64,000 bases of DNA. Origin: Hansschlegelia quercus (GTDB lineage: Bacteria > Pseudomonadota > Alphaproteobacteria > Rhizobiales > Methylopilaceae). Positions within the stretch are counted from its first letter, which is position 1; each line of letters opens with the position of its first letter. Under the pieces are notes generated by a model. The model was not told the origin of the DNA and did no database searches. It saw nothing but the letters and a program-made list of their open reading frames with translations. The stretch is taken from the NCBI RefSeq assembly GCF_004310425.1, contig NZ_SIUB01000001.1, positions 620,001-684,000 on the forward strand, written 5' to 3'. This document shows, in pieces, positions 57,758-64,000 of the stretch. The position numbers were made by a program, and so were the translations under genes.

Positions 57758-59605
57758 ATGTTCCGCTTTTTCGAATCCCTCATCGACCCGACGGCGACGC
57801 CGGAGCGGCCGGAGCCTCCGGCGTCGCTCGGGGCGTTCTACTGGCACTTCCTGCGGCAGGCGAAGGCGCTGTTCGGAGGGCTGCTCGTCGCGGGGCTCTG
57901 CCTCGCGCTCGCCGACGCCTCTGTGCCGTATTTCGTCGGGCGGATCGTGACGCTCGTCACCTCGACCCGCCAGGATCAGCTGCTGGTCGTCGGCTGGCCG
58001 ATCCTCGCCGGCCTCGTCGCGATCCTACTCGTGTTCCGTCCCGCCGTGCTGTTCATGCGCGGGCTGATCGCGAACCAGGCGATCGGTCCGGGCTTCTCCA
58101 ACCTCGTGCGCTGGCAGTCGCACTTCCACGTCTCGCGCCAGTCCTGGAGCTTCTTCCAGAACGATTTCGCCGGCCGCATCGCGAACAAGGTGATGCAGAC
58201 CGGGCCGGCCTTGCGCGAAAGCGTGGTCCAGACCGTCGAGGCGATCTGGTACATCGCGGTCTATGGCACGAGCGCGCTGCTGCTGCTCGGCTCCGCCGAC
58301 CCGCGGCTCGCGATCCCGCTGGTAATCTGGTTCGTCGGCTACGCGACGCTGCTGCGCTGGTTCGTGCCGCGCATGCGCGACCGCTCGCGCGCTGCGTCAG
58401 AAATGCGCTCGGTGCTGACCGGCCGCATCGTCGACACCTACACCAACATCCTGACAGTCAAACTGTTCGCCCGCGCGCGCGACGAAGACACCTATGTCGG
58501 CGAAGCCATGGACGGGCTTATGGACAAGTTCCAGGGCCAGTTCCGGCTGGTCACGATCTTCGCCGTCGCGCTTCAGCTGCTGAACGCCACGCTGGTCGCG
58601 GCGGTCACCATCTCCGCCGTCTGGCTCGCCTCGCGCGGCGCGGTCAGCGTCGGCTCGGTCGCGATGGCGGTGCCGCTGTCCTGGCAGGTGGTCTCGATGT
58701 CAGGCTGGGTCGCCTTCCAGGTCTCGGCGATCTTCGAGAATGTCGGCGTCGTGCAGGAGGGGCTGGCGACCATCGCAAAGCCCCTGCAGTTGCCGGACTC
58801 CAAGGGCGCCACCGCGATCGTCGCCCCGCGCGGCGACATCCGCTTCGAGCGCGTCTCGTTCGGCTACGGCACGGGCCGGCCGGTGATCGACGACTTCTCG
58901 CTCCACGTCCGCCCAGGCGAGAAGATCGGCCTCGTCGGGCGCTCCGGCGCGGGCAAGTCGACGCTTGCGAACCTGCTGCTGCGCTTCTTCGAGCCGGAGG
59001 ACGGCAAGATCCTGATCGACGGAGCCGACATCGCGACCGCGACCCAGGAGAGCCTTCGCGCACAGATTTCGGTGGTGACGCAGGACACCTCGCTGCTGCA
59101 CCGCTCGATCCGCGACAACATCGCCTATGGCCGGCCGGACGCCCCGCTCGAGGAGATCATCGCCGCGGCCAAGCGCGCCGAGGCGCACGAGTTCATCCTT
59201 GGACTTGTCGACCTCCACGGCCGGCGGGGCTACGACGCCCATGTCGGCGAGCGCGGCGTGAAGCTTTCCGGCGGCCAGCGTCAGCGCGTCGCGATCGCCC
59301 GCGTGGTGCTGAAGGACGCGCCGATCCTCGTGCTCGACGAGGCGACCTCGGCGCTCGACTCGGAGGTCGAGGCGGCTATCCAGGCGAGTCTCGACCGGCT
59401 GATGGCGGGCAAGACGGTGATCGCGGTGGCGCACCGGCTGTCGACCATCGCGCGCATGGACCGCCTGATCATCCTCGACCGCGGCCGCATCGTCGAAGAG
59501 GGCCCGCACGCCGAACTGATCGCGCGCAACGGGCTCTACGCCAGCCTGTGGCGGCGGCAGTCCGGCGGGTTTCTCGAGGAAGGCGTGAGCGAGGCGGCGG
59601 AGTAG
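57758..59605 (+). CDS. ABC exporter with fused permease and ATPase
   Basis: 615 residues. The N-terminal type-I exporter permease has six helices (FGGLLVAGLCLALADASVPYFVG; VVGWPILAGLVAILLVF; AIWYIAVYGTSALLLLG; FAVALQLLNATLVAAVTIS). The nucleotide-binding domain carries Walker A GRSGAGKST, signature LSGGQRQR, Walker B ILVLDEATSALDS and the H-loop AHRLST. This is the MsbA/Rv1819-like or multidrug exporter class (lipid, drug or siderophore substrates); the cargo cannot be inferred. The NBD has the standard catalytic Glu (DEATS). An upstream 215-base gap has no gene. Confidence 0.94.
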   Translation: MFRFFESLIDPTATPERPEPPASLGAFYWHFLRQAKALFGGLLVAGLCLALADASVPYFVGRIVTLVTSTRQDQLLVVGWPILAGLVAILLVFRPAVLFMRGLIANQAIGPGFSNLVRWQSHFHVSRQSWSFFQNDFAGRIANKVMQTGPALRESVVQTVEAIWYIAVYGTSALLLLGSADPRLAIPLVIWFVGYATLLRWFVPRMRDRSRAASEMRSVLTGRIVDTYTNILTVKLFARARDEDTYVGEAMDGLMDKFQGQFRLVTIFAVALQLLNATLVAAVTISAVWLASRGAVSVGSVAMAVPLSWQVVSMSGWVAFQVSAIFENVGVVQEGLATIAKPLQLPDSKGATAIVAPRGDIRFERVSFGYGTGRPVIDDFSLHVRPGEKIGLVGRSGAGKSTLANLLLRFFEPEDGKILIDGADIATATQESLRAQISVVTQDTSLLHRSIRDNIAYGRPDAPLEEIIAAAKRAEAHEFILGLVDLHGRRGYDAHVGERGVKLSGGQRQRVAIARVVLKDAPILVLDEATSALDSEVEAAIQASLDRLMAGKTVIAVAHRLSTIARMDRLIILDRGRIVEEGPHAELIARNGLYASLWRRQSGGFLEEGVSEAAE

Positions 59606-59641
59606 CTTCGCGCTTTCGCCACGGCGCCTTACGCTACCCGC

Positions 59642-60520
59642 ATGATCACCCTGCCCGACAGCTTCCGCGTCCTTCGCCCCCATCCCAACGTGCTCGCCTT
59701 CTACGACGGGCGCGTGGCCGGCCGGCGGCTCTATTCGCCCGAGCCGAACTGGATCGACGACGGTGCCTATGAGCTCGGCATCGCGAGCTACGCGATCGTC
59801 TCCGGCGATCAAGCGCTGGTCTACGACACCCACATCAGCCTGGCGCACGCCCGCGCGGTGCGCGAAGCCCTGGCCGCGGAAGGCGCGACCAAGCTGACGA
59901 TCGTGCTCAGCCACTGGCATGACGACCACATCGCCGGCAACGAGGTCTTCGCCGATTGCGACATCCTCTCGAACCGGCTGACGGCCGAGATCCTCGCTGA
60001 AAAGCGCGAGCACATCGAGAGCATGAGCCCGCCGATCAAGCCTCTGGTCCTGCCGACCAAGACCTTTGACGGCGAGACGACGCTGAGCGTCGGCGACCTC
60101 GAGGTTGAGCTGAAGCAGTTCGAGATCCACAGTTCGGACGAGACGCTGATGCTGTTCGACGGCCTGCTGTTCGCGGGCGACGCGCTGGAGGACACCTGCA
60201 CCTATGTCTCCGAGCCCGAACGGCTGGCCGCGCATCTCGTTGATCTCGCGCGGCTGAAGACATCGAAGTTCGACCGCATTCTGCCGAACCACGGCGCCCC
60301 CGAGATCATCGAGGCCGGCGGTTACAACGCCGGGTTGATCGACGCGACGGAGTCCTATGTGCGCGCCCTCATGTCGCTGACATCAGACGACCCGCGCGCG
60401 ACGCTTTCGCTGAAGGCGTTCATCGCCGACGATCTGGCGGCCGGCCGGGCGGTTTACTTCGGCCCTTACGAGACGGTGCATCGGAACAACGTGAAGCAGG
60501 TGCTCGCGCTGGCGTCGTAA
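59642..60520 (+). CDS. Metallo-beta-lactamase-fold hydrolase
   Basis: 292 residues from ATG 59642 (MITLPDSFRVLRPHPNVLAFYDG). The metal-binding HxHxDH motif is present as SHWHDDHIAGNEVF, with LLFAGDALEDTC and ILPNHGAPEII providing further metal ligands. It is probably a cytoplasmic di-zinc hydrolase of glyoxalase-II-like or unknown specificity. It follows the ABC exporter by 36 bases on the same strand, possibly the same transcript. It converges with glyS. Confidence 0.9.
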   Translation: MITLPDSFRVLRPHPNVLAFYDGRVAGRRLYSPEPNWIDDGAYELGIASYAIVSGDQALVYDTHISLAHARAVREALAAEGATKLTIVLSHWHDDHIAGNEVFADCDILSNRLTAEILAEKREHIESMSPPIKPLVLPTKTFDGETTLSVGDLEVELKQFEIHSSDETLMLFDGLLFAGDALEDTCTYVSEPERLAAHLVDLARLKTSKFDRILPNHGAPEIIEAGGYNAGLIDATESYVRALMSLTSDDPRATLSLKAFIADDLAAGRAVYFGPYETVHRNNVKQVLALAS

Positions 60521-60568
60521 AGGCAAGCGCCAAGCGCGGGCATGCCAGCGTCGTTCACGCCGCAACCA

Positions 60569-62692
60569 TTACCCCGCGATGCGGTCGAAATCCGCCACCG
60601 TGCGAACCGCACGCCGCAGCCGCGCCAGCAGCCGCAGGCGGTTCAAGCGAAGCTCCGGCTCCGGGGAATTGACCATGATGGCGTTGAAGAACGCATCCAC
60701 CGACGCACGGAGTTTCGCGAGCGCCGCAGTGGCGCCAGCGAAGTCTTCGCTCTGCAGCGCGGAGGCCGCCGCCGGCTCCGCAGCGTCGAGCGCGGCGGAC
60801 AGAGCGGCCTCGGCAGGCTCGTTCAGTAAGCCCGCGTCCGGCGCGCCCTCAAAAGTCCCGGCGCCATCCTTCTTCTCCTCAGCCCGCAGAATGTTCGCGG
60901 CGCGCTTGTAGCCAGCTAAGAGGTTCTTGCCGTCTTCCGTTTCGAGCAGTTTTCCAAGCGCCTCGACGCCCCGAACAATCAGCAGCAGGTCATCATTGGC
61001 TTCAGGGCCGCCTCGGGCGCCAAGCGCAGCGTCCACGAGATCATGCCGAGCGCCCTGCTCGCGGAGCTGGACCTTGAGGCGGTCGATGAGGAAGGCCAGG
61101 AGATCCCCAGCGATTGACCCGTTGAGGGTCGAAGAGAGCCGCAACCGCAGCCCGTTCTCCAGCACGATCCGCACGACGCCCAGCGCCGCACGCCGCAGCG
61201 CATACGGGTCCTTGCTCCCCGTCGGCTTCTCGTCGATCGCCCAGAAGCCGACCAGCGTGTCGATCTTGTCGGCGAGCGCGACCGCAACGGAGACAGGAGC
61301 CGCGGGGATGCGATCCGACGGCCCCTGCGGCTTGTAGTGTTCCTCGATCGCCGCGCAGACTTCCGGGTCGAGCGCTTCGGCCGTCGCGTAATAGCGCCCC
61401 ATTAGGCCCTGAAGCTCGGGGAACTCGCCGACCATTTCGGTGACGAGGTCCGCCTTGGCGAGCCGGGCGGCAGTTTCAGCCTTGTCGGCGTCGGCCCCGA
61501 CCAGCGGGGCGAGCTCCCGCGCCAGCCACGTGATGCGCTCCACGCGCTCGAACTGCGTGCCGAGTTTTTCGTGGAAGGTGATCGACTTCAGCTTCTCCAG
61601 CCGGTCTTCGAGCGTCTTCTTCTTGTCCGTCTCCCAGAAGAAGCGGGCGTCGGACAGCCGTGCGCGCACCACGCGCTCGTTTCCGTGGACGATGGCGGAC
61701 CCGCCGTCCGCGGCCTCGAGGTTCGCGACCAGGATGAAGCGGTTCGCGAGCGCGCCCCCTCCCCCTTGCGGGACAGGATCGCGCGTCGCGGGCGCGCCAA
61801 AACCATCATCGACCGTAACGCCCGGCGGCTTCCGCAGCACGAAGCATTTCTGGTTCGCGCGGATGGTGGCGCGGATGACCTCGTCTGGAACCTCGAGAAA
61901 TTCCTCCTCGAAGCTCCCCATCAGCACGATTGGCCATTCGACGAGGCCCGCGACCTCCTCCACCAGCGCCTCGTCCTCGACGAGTTCGAGGTTCTGCGCC
62001 TGAGCCAGCGTGCGCGCGTCGGCGCGGATGATGTCGCGGCGGCGCTCGGCGTCGAGCACGACATGCGCCTTCTCAAGGTTCGCGACATAGTCGTCGAACC
62101 GCTTCACCCGGAAGTCCGCCGGCGCGTGCACGCGGTGGCCGCGAGTGACGTCGCCCGAGACGACCCCGTCTATCTCGAAGCGGATGATTTCCGGCTCCTC
62201 GTCGGGGCTCGCGAAGGTCGCGACGATCGAGTGCAGCGGCCGCACCCAGCGGAGCGAGCCGGAACCCCAACGCATCGATTTCGGCCAGGGGAAGGCGCGC
62301 ACGATCTCCGGCATGATCGCCGCCACGACCTCGGTGGTCGGAGCCCCATGTTTGTGGATGCGCGCGACGTAGAAATCGCCCTTGAGGTCGGCCTGCACCA
62401 CGGCCTCGTCGATCGAAGCGAGGCCGGCAGCCTTGAGGAAGCCTTCGAGCGCCTTCTCCGGCGCGCCGATGCGCGGGCCTTTTCGCTCCTCGTACCGGTC
62501 CGGCTGCCGGGCCGCGAGCCCGCCGACGACCAGCGCGAGCCGCCGCGGCGTCGTGAAGGCCTTTGCGCCCTCATAGGTCAGCCCGCGCTCCACCAGCGCG
62601 TCTGCAACGAGCCGGCGCAGATCGTCCGCCGCCTTGGCCTGCATGCGGGCGGGAATCTCTTCGGAGAAGAGTTCGAGAAGAAGGTCGGGCAT
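60569..62692 (-). CDS. glyS: Glycyl-tRNA synthetase beta subunit
   Basis: 707 residues, ending IAG. It begins [25 protein letters not shown], the usual start. With GlyQ it forms the alpha2beta2 enzyme charging tRNA-Gly. Conserved segments include [20 protein letters not shown] (key words GPRIGAP), [16 protein letters not shown]-like [29 protein letters not shown] and [24 protein letters not shown]. The C-terminal anticodon-binding domain follows. Its ATG comes immediately after the VapC stop codon (TGA directly followed by ATG), so it is translated in an operon behind the toxin gene. Confidence 0.97.
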   Translation of the reverse strand: MPDLLLELFSEEIPARMQAKAADDLRRLVADALVERGLTYEGAKAFTTPRRLALVVGGLAARQPDRYEERKGPRIGAPEKALEGFLKAAGLASIDEAVVQADLKGDFYVARIHKHGAPTTEVVAAIMPEIVRAFPWPKSMRWGSGSLRWVRPLHSIVATFASPDEEPEIIRFEIDGVVSGDVTRGHRVHAPADFRVKRFDDYVANLEKAHVVLDAERRRDIIRADARTLAQAQNLELVEDEALVEEVAGLVEWPIVLMGSFEEEFLEVPDEVIRATIRANQKCFVLRKPPGVTVDDGFGAPATRDPVPQGGGGALANRFILVANLEAADGGSAIVHGNERVVRARLSDARFFWETDKKKTLEDRLEKLKSITFHEKLGTQFERVERITWLARELAPLVGADADKAETAARLAKADLVTEMVGEFPELQGLMGRYYATAEALDPEVCAAIEEHYKPQGPSDRIPAAPVSVAVALADKIDTLVGFWAIDEKPTGSKDPYALRRAALGVVRIVLENGLRLRLSSTLNGSIAGDLLAFLIDRLKVQLREQGARHDLVDAALGARGGPEANDDLLLIVRGVEALGKLLETEDGKNLLAGYKRAANILRAEEKKDGAGTFEGAPDAGLLNEPAEAALSAALDAAEPAAASALQSEDFAGATAALAKLRASVDAFFNAIMVNSPEPELRLNRLRLLARLRRAVRTVADFDRIAG

Positions 62693-63130
62693 TCAGAGCG
62701 GCTCGATGTCGATGATGTCGGCGAAGCGCCGGAAGTCGGATGGATTGAACGTCGCCAGACGCCTCACTCCATGAGTGATCATCGTGGCGACGATATTCGC
62801 GTCATGGATCTGCTTGCCTGAAACGCGATAGGCTGCGACCAGGTCAATCAACCGGTCCATCACGGCGGCGCCGTTAGCGAGCACCTCAAATTCGGCTCGA
62901 AAGGTCGCGATGCGGATTGCGGCCGTGGATGGGTCAAGCGCAGGCCCTTCCGCCTGAGGTCGCGTCACCGCCCCGTAGTATTCTCTTAGAACCTGCTGGC
63001 TCAAACAGGCCTTTAGACCGCGGTCTCCAACGCTCGCGAGTAAGCTCACTGCGGAAGCGTGAAACGGCGACCTCAATTGGTTGGCGTAGACGAGAACGTT
63101 TGTGTCGATAAAGATGCTGTCAGCGGCCAT
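62693..63130 (-). CDS. vapC: PIN-domain ribonuclease, VapC-type toxin
   Basis: 145 residues from ATG 63130. PIN-domain acidic residues are seen: Asp9 in IFIDTNVLVYA, Glu in LREYYGAVTRP, Asp in IHDANIVATMI and Asp in ATFNPSDF. VapC proteins cleave RNA, often tRNA or rRNA, and are held in check by VapB. It overlaps the antitoxin gene by 11 bases upstream and abuts glyS downstream (TGA-ATG), inside the glyQ-glyS interval. GC by hand count is about 60%, a little lower than nearby genes, consistent with insertion. Confidence 0.88.
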   Translation of the reverse strand: MAADSIFIDTNVLVYANQLRSPFHASAVSLLASVGDRGLKACLSQQVLREYYGAVTRPQAEGPALDPSTAAIRIATFRAEFEVLANGAAVMDRLIDLVAAYRVSGKQIHDANIVATMITHGVRRLATFNPSDFRRFADIIDIEPL

Positions 63131-63338
63131 CGTCGCCGTACATGTCTTCGCGGCGAAGCGAGATGCTTCCGTCCCACGGCCCGTCATCGATCGGGAAGCG
63201 GCTCATATCGAACGGCTTCGGCGTCTCCGCCGTGTCGATAACAATCACCGCCTCGTGCTCGCCTGAAGGCACGGAAGCCGGCAGCTTCGCTTCGAGGCGG
63301 CCGTCGACGATCTGGACGCGGGTCTTGACGGTGAGCAT
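63120..63338 (-). CDS. VapB-like antitoxin partner
   Basis: 72 residues from ATG 63338: MLTVKTRVQIVDGRLEAKLP, then a SGEHEAVIVI strand and a C-terminal PFDMSRFPIDDGPWDGSISLRREDMYGDDG region. The small size, N-terminal beta-rich part and the 11-base overlap with a PIN-toxin gene are typical of antitoxins. The C-terminal acidic tail would wrap the toxin's active site. The family (VapB, MazE-like or other) cannot be settled from sequence. It lies 39 bases after the glyQ stop. Confidence 0.75.
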   Translation of the reverse strand: MLTVKTRVQIVDGRLEAKLPASVPSGEHEAVIVIDTAETPKPFDMSRFPIDDGPWDGSISLRREDMYGDDGR

Positions 63339-63377
63339 GGCGGGTTCTCTCGCGGGCGTGCGGCCGTTGGCGTCACT

Positions 63378-64000
63378 CTAACACGCCGCGGCGACCCCGC
63401 CGGCTTCGGTCTTCAGCCAGGCCGCGCCGCAGCCTTTGGCGAGTTCGCGGACACGGAGGATGTAGCTCTGGCGCTCGGTCACCGAGATCACGCCGCGGGC
63501 GTCGAGCAGGTTGAAGGCGTGGCTCGCCTTGATCGCCTGGTCGTAGGCCGGCATCGCCATTTCGTGGCGGCCGTCCTTGTCGCCGGCGGAGAGCAGCGCG
63601 TGGCATTCCTTTTCGGCGTCCTGAAAATGGCGCTTCAGCAGCTCGACGTCGGCGTGTTCGAAGTTGAAGCGGGAATATTCCTGCTCGGCTTGCCGGAACA
63701 CGTCGCCATAGGTGATCTTCTCATCGCCTTCGCGGCCGTTGAAGTTCAGGTCGAAACCGCGGTCGACGCCCTGGATGTACATGGCGAGGCGCTCCAGCCC
63801 GTAGGTCAGCTCGCCGGAGACCGGGTTGCAGTCGACGCCCGCGACCTGCTGGAAGTAAGTGAACTGCGACACTTCCATGCCGTCGCACCAGCACTCCCAG
63901 CCGAGGCCCCACGCGCCGAGCGTCGGGCTTTCCCAATCGTCCTCGACGAAGCGCACGTCATGCACGTTGGGGTCGAGGCCGATCGCTTTCAGGCTGTCGA
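63378..64000 (-). CDS. glyQ: Glycyl-tRNA synthetase alpha subunit (5' end outside window)
   Basis: Partial: the frame is open to the window edge and ends with TAG at 63378. Conserved GlyQ segments are [25 protein letters not shown] (key words [19 protein letters not shown]), [28 protein letters not shown] and [19 protein letters not shown]. It provides the class II catalytic domain that activates glycine; the beta subunit is encoded by glyS about 690 bases further along. The gap between them holds the toxin-antitoxin pair. Confidence 0.96.
   Translation of the reverse strand, partial: DSLKAIGLDPNVHDVRFVEDDWESPTLGAWGLGWECWCDGMEVSQFTYFQQVAGVDCNPVSGELTYGLERLAMYIQGVDRGFDLNFNGREGDEKITYGDVFRQAEQEYSRFNFEHADVELLKRHFQDAEKECHALLSAGDKDGRHEMAMPAYDQAIKASHAFNLLDARGVISVTERQSYILRVRELAKGCGAAWLKTEAGGVAAAC

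Noticed and set aside
62693-63377. Prophage or transposon carrying the toxin-antitoxin pair
   Set aside because: No transposase, integrase, terminal repeats or target duplication were seen around the pair.

Overview
The window is a GC-rich chromosomal segment of an alphaproteobacterium. Gene order points to Hyphomicrobiales (Rhizobiales): a PEPCK-family gene sits divergent from chvI-chvG-hprK-EIIA(Man)-HPr, followed by ahcY, a DivL-type kinase whose phosphoacceptor His is Tyr, and a TsaE-phosphotransferase fusion followed by a MurU-like nucleotidyltransferase. A formaldehyde-activating-enzyme (Fae) family gene and a type-1 copper protein suggest a methylotroph or a relative of one. That is inference; the genus cannot be read from the sequence.

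Layout. 1-7.6 kb: a partial threonine-aldolase-like gene, then gltB-gltD (ammonia assimilation). 7.6-18.2 kb: envelope genes (SGNH/DUF459 protein, lytic transglycosylase, galU, EamA exporter, outer-membrane barrel, kdsD) followed by an orphan MotA/MotB-like pair and an NhaD-type antiporter. 18.2-24.6 kb: the ChvIG/PTS control locus, where the gene in the usual pckA position encodes a PEPCK-fold protein without most catalytic residues. 24.7-33.2 kb: Tim44-domain protein, a small secreted hypothetical, ahcY with an AT-rich palindromic operator, divL, tsaE-amgK and murU. 33.2-45.9 kb: DUF1523, a CPA2/Kef antiporter, mutL, a diguanylate cyclase, rsmD and an rRNA pseudouridine synthase with a very long Arg/Gly/Pro tail, tadA, a Pmp3/YqaE-DUF4112 pair, patatin, alpha/beta hydrolase and xseA. 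46-54.7 kb: cupredoxin, purD, trhO, Fae-like gene, HAD hydrolase, a TipF-like degenerate EAL protein, a metal-binding HMA protein, an NtrC-type regulator and an FAD oxidoreductase. 54.7-64 kb: hisS with an internal low-GC patch, a membrane diguanylate cyclase, ABC exporter, MBL-fold hydrolase, and glyQ/glyS separated by a VapBC-like toxin-antitoxin pair.

The window is mostly housekeeping, with no prophage, insertion sequence, CRISPR array, rRNA or tRNA that I could recognise. The most unusual signal is a set of intact genes whose products keep an enzyme fold but have lost key catalytic residues: the PEPCK-like protein at the ChvIG/PTS locus, the Fae-like protein, the EAL protein and the SGNH protein. 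The PEPCK-like protein is the strongest candidate for an undescribed function, because it sits where the gluconeogenic enzyme normally is and close to HPr kinase, which belongs to the same fold family. Other observations worth testing are the toxin-antitoxin pair between the two glycyl-tRNA synthetase subunit genes and the compositional patch inside hisS.
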